Source of the DNA: Catonia carolina
Taxonomy: Eukaryota > Arthropoda > Insecta > Hemiptera > Achilidae
Length of the DNA stretch: 64,000 bases
Direction of reading: 5' to 3'
Assembly (NCBI GenBank): GCA_035578175.1
Contig: JAQMRL010000003.1
Coordinates: 24,266,419 to 24,330,418, forward strand
Shown here: one piece after another, positions 55,450 to 64,000 of the stretch
How the letters are laid out: each line of letters starts with the position of its first letter
How positions within the stretch are numbered: the first letter of the stretch is position 1
Made by a program: the position numbers and the translations under genes
Notes under the pieces: generated by a model
Told to the model about the DNA's origin: nothing
Databases searched by the model: none
What the model saw: only the letters and a program-made list of their open reading frames with translations

Positions 55450-57986
55450 TTGCCCTATGCTGCTCTACTTATTATCTCCTATCGGCTGTTCCCCTTTTTC
55501 CCAACACTACAACAAAGTATACTCATCATAAACCTCCATTTGTTTTTAACTGGAGATCTTATCCAACCACTACAGTTGGTTATTATTTTCGCATTACATA
55601 ATATTTAAATAAGTGTAATCTATTGTCATTATTGTAGTTTACTGCATAAATGAAATTCAATATTCCTGGAATTGGTAAATTAAATAGTATGATATATTTT
55701 AACTAAGCAAACCCTTTTATTTTGTTAAAAATCTCAGAACTACTGTCATCAAATTAATCATCAAAATTTTAAATTAACAATAAACAATAAAAAATATTTA
55801 AAATATGTACACATAGTGGATGCTGCTCAAATTGGTTATTTGTTCTTTTTGTGTATACTTAAATGCTACATAAAGTTAAAAGATTATTCAAAAAAGAAGT
55901 TCATTCATTATAAAAAAATACAGTTTAAAATTTTTTAATAATATTTGTATCATCAGTAAAATAATCTAATTATAAAAAAACTATTTTTTATGATTTTACT
56001 ATAAAACCATGATTGTATTTGACTTACTATTGCCTAATACAGTATATATTAAATAATATATTCATGAAATCAATTTTGGTTGGTCAGTTAATCTAAAGGA
56101 AAATTTAATTATTTCCATTTCTATTTGTTTTTAAAATTTGACAGTTAAAGTGAAAAACTTAAAAGTTGTTATTAAATTTTTATTTGTAATTTCTTGTGTG
56201 ATTACAAATTACCCAAGTGCTTGAAAAATTTGACAAACTGGAATTATTGAAAGGAAAATATATATATATATGTATTATATTAAATAGACAATAAATTATT
56301 TAAAATATTGTATTAATATATTTGATATAAAATTGAAAAATAATTTGTTTTAGAATTGTTTTGTTATTTTTATTTATTATTCTTTATTATCATTGAGTGT
56401 GAATGATGCTGAATGTGATGGAAAATCTATTTAAAAAAAGAAGAAAACCACTGCCTCAATTTACGAGGAAAATAAATGCCTTGAATTCAATTGCTTATTT
56501 GTTTTTATTTGTTAAGCGAGGTGCTGATAAAGGCAAGAAGACATATATATTTATTTTATTTCACTCGTTTACGAGATCCTATAGATTTCTCCAAATTGCA
56601 GTCCGTCATCTTCTGTCTTCCCAGTCACTGTCCCTAAGATTCCTCGCTTTGCCCAAACAAAAATAATTTTTCCACTAAATTTTACTTATTGCACGTTAAA
56701 AGTAATTATATGTTTGAATTTTAGTAATTCCAAAGTATTAAAATCTGCAAAAATATAAAAATTTTGACCTGAATACCCTAATAACTCTGAAATTTTTATA
56801 GAAGATGTTAAATTTCACTAAGATACGAACTATTCCTGCCAAATATATAAAAATATCAGGACTGCAAGGATAATCTCAGAATAAATTTTGACTTCTTTCA
56901 GCTAGCTGAAAAAGAAAATTTTAAACAAAAAATACTTATCGTTGTTAAACAAGGCTACTTGGAAAAAATTCGTTTTCGAAACTATCTTCAAAAAGTAAAA
57001 CTGCTTATTTTAGTTATTTTTACAAAAATGTAATTTTTTAAGCCTTGCCTTTATTCAGCACCTTAGTTTTTCAGAGCTAATTGACCTTGTCCTTAAAATG
57101 GTACCTTCAGGGTTCCATGATCCTCACCTAAAAATCTTATTTAAAAAAAAGTATTGTTTACCGACTCTTGTTTGGCTTTATGCTTATTAAGAATGGTTTT
57201 TTATTGGACAGCAGAGGAGCATAAGAGGATACACTTTGTATCTTGCAGTTAATTAAGTTACACATAATCTTTGAAACTACTTGAGATAACTCCATGAATA
57301 TTTCTATTTAATAAAGTCACATATCTTAACATTTTTTAATGTATCTCTGCTACTTTTTTTTTACTTTAGGTCTATACATTTTTTAACAATTTAAAAAATA
57401 AAATCTAGCTGTAAAAAAATTAAACTTTTTTCTCTCCGTTCGTAACCAACTTATTAGAAAAAAATATGTTCAACGTTACTATAATCATGGATTATACCAT
57501 GAAAATTTGAAGCACAAATCTCTCTAAGTTACTCACAAAAGTAACTTAGTTATGATTGTGTACCTGAAGTTGAAAAATACAGTTTTTCATAAAACGAACA
57601 TTCTATTTTAGATGGGAAAACAAATCAAAAGATTTTGGTCAGTTCAACAAAAAAAACCATTAAACAGTAAAATATCAGATGTAGTTTTCTCTTTTCAAAT
57701 CATGAAAACAGGTTGATATAACATAAAAAAATATTTCTGAAAGAGTGACAAAATACTTTGTACTAAAATATCCAGGAACAGCGTATTATATACGTACTGG
57801 CAAATTCAAGAATTACATTACACCTCAAGAAAAATTTTATTTTATTTATTTAGGATCACCGTATTTATACAATATTACGCCAATTTTTTAGAGTGAATTT
57901 CACACCATATATTAGAGCTAAACTTAAAAATATATTTTTTCCATTCACTGGTGGAGTCGAGTCATTGTTGTCATACCGATAAGTCG
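55450..57986. other. AT-rich stretch with a possible LINE scrap
   Basis: At 56563-56660 the minus strand reads GEDRR, RTAIWRNL and DLVNE in a row, possibly a LINE C-terminal end. Otherwise nothing is recognised. Confidence 0.4.
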
Positions 57987-58335
57987 TTAGATTTCATTTT
58001 TTTTTTTTTTTTTAACTTATTTATTTACAATCAGCCTTACAATGTGGCTTTAAGCAAATCATTATACAAGAACTAAACTTACGTGAGTGAAGTAGACAGC
58101 CTTTGCTCTCACTTCAACTAAATAAAATTAGAAAATAAAGTTAATAAAAACTAAGAAATGTTGTAAAGTTACAAAATTAACAAAAACAATGTAAAAGAAG
58201 TAAACAAAAAATAAATGAAGTAAACAATGCAAAAGAAGTTAACAATAAAAAAGTAAAATAAATAAAATTTTGAAATTTCACTTTAGATTAAAAAGTGTGA
58301 TGAGGATGAGTGGTGAATTTAACTTGGTGTATGTA

Positions 58336-59215
58336 TTAAAATCGTTGGTCTAAGTCGAGGATGTGATGTCTTTTGAGGCGCTTCGTTTCCTCACTGTTGT
58401 CCAGTAAATTTAATGCCAGGTGGTTCTGGTGATTGTTTAATCTTAGCTGGTACCGGAGGCTCAGCTCTCTTATCTCTTCTGTTACGGTACGGATACGAAG
58501 ATGGTCATGTATTTCCGAGTTTCTTATAAACCACCCAGCGTTACTTGTTGATCTTAATACTTTATTTTGAAAGCGTTGTATCATTTCTAAATTGGATCTG
58601 CTGTATGTACCCCAAAGCTGAGCGCCATACTTCCAAACAGGCTTGAAAATTGTATTGTAGATCAAGACCTTATTTTCAACAGATAATTGTGATCTTCTTC
58701 CTAACAACCAGTTAAACCTCATGTATTTTAAATTAAGCTCGTTCCGTTTACATACTATGTGATGTCACCAAGTTAATCTCCGATCAAGATGCAAGCCAAG
58801 GTACTTCACATGATCTTGTTGTGGGAGTACATCATTACCTAGGAGTACTGATGGGCATTCCTCTCTTCTCATAGTAAACGTAACTTGGACGGATTTATTT
58901 GCGTTGGCTTTTAGTCTCCATTTGTTCAACCATAGTAGCACTTCGTCTAAGTATATTTGAGCTTTATTTGATGCTTCTGTAGCGTTATTGTCAGATGAAA
59001 GAATTGCTGTATCATCAGCGTACGTAGCGGTAAGTACTGATTGGTTTAGAGGCATGTCAGCAGTAAATATTACGTATAATATTGGAGCAAGTATAGATCC
59101 TTGAGGAACCCCGGAGTTTATTTCTCCAAATTTTGAGTATGCACCTCTGCATTTAATTTGAAATATCCTACCTTCCAGAAAAGATTTAAGAACTGCGATT
59201 AATAAATCTGTCTAC
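58336..59215 (-). pseudogene. Jockey reverse transcriptase, palm to C-terminus
   Basis: Minus strand, one continuous frame with one internal TGA (after RRLTW, near 58760). Visible: GVPQGSILAPILY (palm motif), ATYADDTAILSS with the catalytic Asp pair, WLNKWRLKANANKS, VKYLGLHLDRRLTW, WLLGRRSQL, KYGAQLWGTYS and a C-terminus ending LDLDQRF. This order is diagnostic of the Jockey clade. It normally reverse-transcribes the element RNA at the target site. The fingers and the first catalytic Asp are lost in the deletion, so the protein is dead. Confidence 0.9.
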
Positions 59216-59563
59216 GATTTATCAAATAACTCTATCAATTTGTTAATATCTGTTATGCCATATAGGATTATAGGTGGAGTTTTAATCTTTTTTTTGTTGA
59301 GAAAAATTTTCTTCAACAGGCAAACAGCTGAATCTATTTTTTAATGAAATATTATTAACATTTGAATCTACTAATTTATCAGCTGATTTGCTTTTTAAAA
59401 TTGGTACAGTTTGCCAATCAGGTGTATTCTGGAAATCATCTGCTTCTACGTACATGGAATCAATGCCTTCTTGATTATTCATCGTAGATTGGCGAGCTAG
59501 CTTACTCTGCTCATTGGAGGAAGATGAAGAAGAAGAAGAAGGGCGTTTCAGCCCATTGTACAT
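59216..59563 (-). pseudogene. Jockey ORF1 (gag-like) N-terminal part
   Basis: Starts at ATG 59563 with MYNGLKRPSSSSSSSSNEQ. It continues through DWQTVPILKSK and NRFSCLPVEENF, then shifts frame at an A run (near 59290) into PPIILYGITDINKL, which ends at the deletion junction with RT. The same order is present in the + strand gag at 59994, supporting an ORF1 assignment. The zinc-knuckle half is deleted. Confidence 0.8.
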
Positions 59564-60306
59564 TGTTGTTTATAGTTAAATTTTTAGATTCAACCTAACC
59601 TCTAGCTTATAACAAAATATTCAAAAACAATTATTATTATCTAAAAAAAAAAACGAAATACTTATAAAAAAAAACTCTTGTAGACAGTTGCCCAATATAA
59701 CAGGTATATTTTTACCATTAACTGACAGTTTATAAAGAAATTTTCTTCAAATAGAGTAGCACTATAAAAAACACAACTATACCGTAAACATGTATCATTA
59801 GATTTCATTGTCTGGAATATTGAGTTATTTTTTTAAGTTATTTATATGTGAACTCCGTTTGCAGTATGTAGTTTTTATTAATAACAGTTTTTGTGCCTGG
59901 GGAGCCATATTTCAGGTTTGAATTTAATATTTATTATAATTTATTTTTGTTTAAAAAATATTAACCTTCAAAAGGATAACATAAAATATCAATATGTTTA
60001 ACAATTCGGCTGATTTTCAATCATATGGGAATATCCCTGTGATTATCAATGAAAATTTACAAAGAGATCAAAATCTTGAACAGGCAACACGCTCTGCCTC
60101 TCAGTTGAAACGACCTTCTTCTTCTTCCTTATCGTCAACAAAGGATACCATAAAGGTTTGCAGACCAAATAATAACGAAGGCACTGTCATCAGCTGTAAA
60201 ACAGAACTTGTTAATTCTGATATATCTCAGTGGCATACAGTGCCTACATTAAGAACCACAAAAAATAAAGTACGGTTGAATTCTAACCAAACTAAGACAA
60301 ATAGAC

Positions 60307-60624
60307 TATTAACTGTATTCCTTACTGTTTAAGAATATATATATGTTAAAAGTCTTACTTACAATAATGTAGTAGAAATGTCCAATAACGTACAACACTG
60401 TAAAAAGTTTGTCTATCAACAAATCACGTAATGGCGGACTGACAGCCGGCAGGTGAAGCAGGTGCCGTAAGCGCTCCACCTTGTAGTGGCAGAAGTCTAA
60501 ACTACTAGTTACATTTAGTTTCGATAGAGTTCAGCATCGTACAGAGCAACAAAGCCAGGGGTCCACTTTAGGGGGAGGGGTCCGCTTTTGGGCACTTTCC
60601 TCTACAACTGAAATTGAGCTAACG
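60307..60624. mobile_element. Unidentified 318-bp insertion in Jockey gag
   Basis: Flanked on both sides by AATAGA. It contains a GC-richer part with GGGGTCCACTTTAGGGGG followed by GGGGTCCGCTTTTGGGCAC, a near-repeat. No terminal inverted repeats, poly(A) or coding capacity was recognised. Confidence 0.5.
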
Positions 60625-60795
60625 AATAGATTTAGCGAACTTCCTATGGAAGAAATTCATATTGTAGAGAAAAAATTCCCGAAACCACCACCTATAATAT
60701 TGTATGGTATTACAGACATTGTTAAGTTGTGCGAATTCATAGAGATGGTTATCGATTAAAATGATTATACAATTAGAATAGTTAATAATAAACAA

Positions 60796-62290
60796 GTATG
60801 AGGATGTTGAACCAGTTGCTGTCGAAGCTCACTGTGAAGGATGCTGTGTTGACCAGATAACCATGGAAGAACAATCAGAAGCATTGAAGGGCACAAAGAA
60901 CAGGAAAGCTCCGGGATTGAATGGACTGAACGCGGAATTATTGAAGTGTGGAGGGTTGTTGCTACACCTGCGAATTTTACATTTCTTTAATATGTGTTGG
61001 AAATATCACATAGTTCCCAAAGAATGGTTAGAAGCAAAGGTTATTTCCCTCTATAAAAAAGGGGGTAGAACGGACCCAAATAATTACAGAGGTATCAGTT
61101 TGCTGGACACCACCTATAAAGTATATGCAAGAATAATCAATTCAAGACTAAGGAGGATTGTGGATAGTTTGATTTCAGAGGAACAGATGGGTTTCAGAAA
61201 AGGAAGGTCATGCTCAGATGCAATTTTTACCATGAACCAAATTATATCAAAAAGACGAGAGTTTAACCTTGAAACTCATCTAGCATTTATAGACTTTATG
61301 AAGGCGTTCGACTCTGTCAATCGTAATCTCTTATGGTCTATACTTGAATCTAAAGGATACCCAAAGCATATTATTCAAGTTATGAAGGGATTGTATGAGG
61401 GGACAACAATCCGTCTGCAAGTAAATGATAAGGTAACAGAAGCCATCTTGGTAAATAAGGGAGTTCGACAGGGCTGCAGTATGTCGCCGACTTTATTTAA
61501 CATATATATAGACGACATGTTGCAAACATGGAAAATAGGCATTAATTCAGGAATACAACTCTCAGAACAGATGAAGCTCAATCACATGATCTATGCAGAT
61601 GACTTGGTATTAATACAACAAAGCGAAGAAGAGTTACAGAAAGCGGTTTTTATGTTGGACAAAATGTCTGAGAAATATAATTTGAAAATATCGCAGACAA
61701 AAACTAAAACTATGGCATTTAAAGGAAAATACACCGTAAGAACTAAAATAGAATTAGGAGGAAGAGTGCTTGAACAAGTTTCTCATTTCAAATATCTTGG
61801 TAATGATGTTTCGTATGACTTTGACAAAGATGTGCTTTACAAACTATCTAAATTTCAAAGCATTTGTGGTAATATACATAAACATCTGAAACGGAAAACA
61901 AGAAAAGATACGAGACTTAAGTTTTACGATACAATTGCTGTCCCTACTTTGATGTATGGCAGTGAGTCCTGGATACATACGAGAAAGGTAGACAGCAAAA
62001 TCCAGGCTGCAGAAATGAGATTCTTACGAAGTGTATATGGATGCAGCCGAAGAGATAGGCTACGAAATGAAGAAATTAGAAAAACACTGAATGCTTTACC
62101 GTTGCTAGACAGAATCAAGCAGAACAGGAACAGATGGTGCAGCCATTTGAATCGCATGCCAGGCGAGAGAATACCAAAAGCCGCCAGAAACTACAAACCT
62201 ACAGGAAGAAGAGATATAGGACGACCGAGGAACAGATGGGTACCGGAACAGGTTCAAGAAACCTAATCCTTGGAAGTGAAGAAGAAGAAG
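60796..62290 (+). mobile_element. 5'-truncated LINE nested in Jockey gag, 12-bp TSD
   Basis: Perfect target-site duplication AATAATAAACAA at 60784-60795 and 62291-62302. The 3' end is a GAAGAAGAAG tail. Removing the element and one duplication restores the gag reading frame. It lacks the endonuclease. The family also left a 3' scrap at 51085-51165. Confidence 0.95.
60797..62266 (+). CDS. LINE reverse transcriptase, open frame
   Basis: An uninterrupted frame runs from the truncation point (60797); the first ATG is at 60863, giving 467 residues. Counting from that Met: KNRKAPG around 12-18, NYRGISLL 74-81 (fingers), AFIDFMKAFD 141-150 with the motif A Asp 144, VRQGCSMSP 201-209, MIYADDLVL 242-250 with the catalytic Asp pair 246-247, FKYLG in the thumb, LMYGSESW, and a basic C-terminus GRRDIGRPRNRW. 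Motif A has Met in place of the usual Glu (DFEKAFD). The enzyme copies LINE RNA into the target. No endonuclease domain remains, so this copy is not autonomous. No stops or frameshifts, so the insertion is recent. Clade not assigned. Confidence 0.9.
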   Translation, partial: YEDVEPVAVEAHCEGCCVDQITMEEQSEALKGTKNRKAPGLNGLNAELLKCGGLLLHLRILHFFNMCWKYHIVPKEWLEAKVISLYKKGGRTDPNNYRGISLLDTTYKVYARIINSRLRRIVDSLISEEQMGFRKGRSCSDAIFTMNQIISKRREFNLETHLAFIDFMKAFDSVNRNLLWSILESKGYPKHIIQVMKGLYEGTTIRLQVNDKVTEAILVNKGVRQGCSMSPTLFNIYIDDMLQTWKIGINSGIQLSEQMKLNHMIYADDLVLIQQSEEELQKAVFMLDKMSEKYNLKISQTKTKTMAFKGKYTVRTKIELGGRVLEQVSHFKYLGNDVSYDFDKDVLYKLSKFQSICGNIHKHLKRKTRKDTRLKFYDTIAVPTLMYGSESWIHTRKVDSKIQAAEMRFLRSVYGCSRRDRLRNEEIRKTLNALPLLDRIKQNRNRWCSHLNRMPGERIPKAARNYKPTGRRDIGRPRNRWVPEQVQET

Positions 62291-62387
62291 AATAATAAAC
62301 AATTAAAAATATCAACAACAAATGTAGACACATATAAAACATTAATTGAGATAATCCGGGAGAAAAAATTGATAGGACATACATTCT

Positions 62388-62480
62388 ATTTTTTAGAACT
62401 ACCCGATAGGCTTAGGTCTCTTTTCTCTTTTCTTTTCCACCAGAAAAGACACCAAAGCCTATCGGGTAGTTCTAAAAAAT
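62388..62480. repeat. Inverted duplication inside gag, 26-bp perfect arms
   Basis: The left arm 62388-62413 is the exact reverse complement of 62455-62480; similarity continues imperfectly into the spacer (AGGTCTCTTTTC versus GAAAAGACACCA). The right arm is the genuine gag coding sequence (AYRVVLKN); the left arm is the extra copy and breaks the frame. Confidence 0.9.
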
Positions 62481-62770
62481 CTTCACTATTCCACACCAGT
62501 GGAGTTAATTAAAGAAGAGATCGAACAGCACGGCCACAAAGTGCGAGGTGAAATAATTAATGCTCGTAGTCGAATCACCAAGGCTAATCTTTCAATTCTT
62601 TTTATAAATTTAGAGCCAAAAGAAAATAACAAAGATATTTTTAACATAAAATATGTATGTAATTGCGCTGTTTCCTTTGAACCGCCGAGGAAAACCACTG
62701 GCATTGTGCAGTGCATGCGCTGCCAACAATACGGCCATACTCGTAAGAGCATACTCGTTATTTTTAATAA

Positions 62771-63474
62771 AAAGGAAATGTAATAAATAAAGAAATTTAA
62801 TCAAAAATAAATTATCCGTAAAAATTAAGTACTTTTCTCTTCATATAATAATATAATGAGAAAAGCTAATTTGTTTTAAATCAATTGAAATACGTCACAA
62901 AGCAGGCAGGTATAAAAGAATACAATGCAATTAACATACACAGTCTGAATTCTCAAATTTGACTCTGAAGGAAACGATATTTTTTTGATACTTGGAGGTT
63001 TCAATTAACAGAGGTAAAATTTTGAAACTCAAAAATTTACTTCAAAATTGTACGTTTTGATTTTATGTTTTTTTAAATATTCCATAAAACCGTGCATTAC
63101 ACAGGTCAAAAATATCAATAGACTACCATTTTGATTGAAGAACGATTTAAGAGTATTTTTTAATCAATACTCTGATAAAGAATTACGTTAATGTGTACAC
63201 AACGCGTCATGGGAATTCCTATTCGGTCATTGGGCGAAATGAAATACCTACAACGCGTTTTGGGCAGAAAAGTTTGTCCACAACGAATAGTAGCCTACCT
63301 ATTCTATTTTTGCGAAATTTTAACTTTGTGATTATTATTGTATTAATTTTTTATATTTAATTTATTTTGGGTAATATTTTTTAGGGGCAGTCATATTTGA
63401 CAATAGTTTGTTTACATATAAAAATAACTAAGCCTTACATATTGTGACACTTATCTCTAAGGTCCGTTTCGGGA
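62771..63474. other. Nothing clearly recognised
   Basis: ACAACGCGT motifs recur at 63199-63206 and 63250-63257. No coding or transposon ends were seen. If the minus-strand promoter at 63744 belongs to an LTR element, this would be its decayed interior or flank. Confidence 0.4.
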
Positions 63475-63475
63475 T

Positions 63476-63780
63476 CTGGGTAAAATAAATAATTAACACA
63501 CAATAGTTTCTAATGTCAAGTATTTATTACAAATATGAACTAAAATTAATAAAGTGTCTTAAATCTACAAATAAATTACAGTATTACTACAATTAAATTA
63601 CTTACAATAAATGATAAAAAAACTATAATAAATTTATCACATTAAATAAACTAAATCCTACTTTCAAACGATACCACATAACCATTTGACAATACACAGT
63701 GCACGTTGACCTTCAAACGTCGAGCACAGATCAAAGACTAAACTGAAACTAACTGAACCGGCTGCGCTTATATAGGTGAA
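63476..63780 (-). promoter_or_regulatory. Minus-strand core promoter plus poly(A) signal, LTR-like
   Basis: On the minus strand a TATA box TATATAAG (63774-63767) is followed 30 nt later by an arthropod initiator TTTCAGTTT with the A at 63744. A second CAGTT lies 10 nt earlier. About 215 nt downstream is AATAAA (63528-63523). A promoter and a poly(A) signal this close, with no good ORF between, resemble R-U5 of an LTR. The LTR ends and an internal coding region are not recognised, so a normal gene promoter remains possible. Confidence 0.5.
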
Positions 63781-64000
63781 AGAAACTATGGAATTCACGA
63801 GAAGGACAGAGATTTTCGATATAATAATAAAAATACAAGTTTTTACCAAACGTAAACAACTCATTATAATTGAATAGAATGCTTTAAAAACGAGCCAATA
63901 TCTAAATACCCGACTCTTTTAGGCAGCCGTACAACAATAGGCCGACCTTTACTATTCATAACCATTTGTGCGTTATAGGCCTATCCCTTTCTTAGAAACT

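Larger units (their letters stand above)
57999..59797 (-). mobile_element. Jockey-clade LINE with gag-RT deletion, 12-bp TSD
   Basis: The poly(A) tail is the T run at 57999-58014. The target-site duplication TTAGATTTCATT lies at 57987-57998 and 59798-59809. It includes a 5' UTR (about 59797-59564), the start of ORF1, and then the RT palm to C-terminus of ORF2. About 3 kb of the usual element (rest of gag, endonuclease, RT fingers) is deleted, at about 59215. Confidence 0.9.
59994..62756 (+). pseudogene. Jockey ORF1 (gag) in three pieces
   Basis: Piece 1 (59994-60303) has LKRPSSSSLSSTK and WHTVPTLRTTK. Piece 2 (60625-60795) has NRFSELPMEE, PPPIILYGITDIVKL, one in-frame stop, and RIVNNKQ. Piece 3 (62303-62756) has LKISTTNVDTYKTLIE, then after an inverted duplication AYRVVLKNLHYSTPVEL, EEIEQHGHKVRG, LFINLEPKENNKDIFN and the zinc knuckle CMRCQQYGHT. 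This is the PRE_C2HC-type gag of Jockey-like LINEs, an RNA-binding protein of the retrotransposition complex. An unidentified 318-bp insertion separates pieces 1 and 2; a younger LINE separates 2 and 3. After the knuckle the element is lost. Confidence 0.85.

Noticed and set aside
61375..62157. Minus-strand ORFs across the nested LINE
   Set aside because: Shadows of the intact + strand reverse transcriptase.
1..64000. CRISPR array, operon, or prokaryotic defence or biosynthesis cluster
   Set aside because: Repeats are dispersed, not regularly spaced, and the sequence is clearly metazoan with spliced exons and LINE/SINE content.

Overview
This is animal nuclear DNA, most likely from an insect. 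It is very AT-rich, has spliced exons with consensus GT-AG sites, and is full of arthropod-type transposons: non-LTR retrotransposons, tRNA-derived SINEs, mariner/Tc1, hAT-like, piggyBac-like and pogo-like elements. A hemipteran is a reasonable guess from the style of the repeats, but the sequence does not prove it. There is no operon, CRISPR array or bacterial gene organisation. Repeat family names such as SINE-A or HINE-like were coined here for cross-reference and are not database names.

Only one host gene is convincing. It is a GNAT-fold N-acyltransferase of the FR47 / glycine-N-acyltransferase-like type on the + strand. Two exons are visible (19310-19551 and 25611-26025, the latter ending in the stop codon). 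They are separated by a 6.1 kb intron packed with transposons. Upstream exons were not recognised.

Layout. 1-9.8 kb: LINE reverse-transcriptase remnants on the - strand (103-1067 and 8064-8800), two copies of a Helentron-associated (HINE/DINE-1-like) repeat, a tRNA-like SINE, and a mariner with duplicated inverted ends (8840-9748). 10-18 kb: SINEs, one split by another (10796-11525), a tandem duplication, LINE scraps and a TA/TG microsatellite. 18-26 kb: the acyltransferase gene; its intron holds a HINE-like copy that itself contains a hAT-like and a piggyBac-like element, plus SINEs. 26-40 kb: mostly AT-rich DNA with deleted mariner/Tc1 copies, SINEs and a TTAA-flanked MITE dense in CTAG. 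40-55 kb: SINEs, a TA-flanked MITE inside a SINE, LINE fragments split by a DUF4817-type transposon, pogo-like elements, and a hAT-like element carrying a HINE-like copy. 57.9-62.8 kb: two Jockey-clade LINEs head to head. The - copy has a gag-to-RT deletion junction. The + gag is split by a younger LINE with an open 467-codon reverse-transcriptase frame and a perfect 12-bp target-site duplication. 63.4-63.9 kb: a minus-strand TATA/initiator promoter with a downstream polyadenylation signal, resembling part of an LTR.

I found no new host pathway or defence system. The interest lies in transposon architecture: nested insertions that can be ordered in time, a HINE-like family with an internal GT microsatellite and 3' hairpin, transposons whose 5' coding halves are replaced by inverted copies of another end, and a SINE family sharing a possible RTE-like tail.
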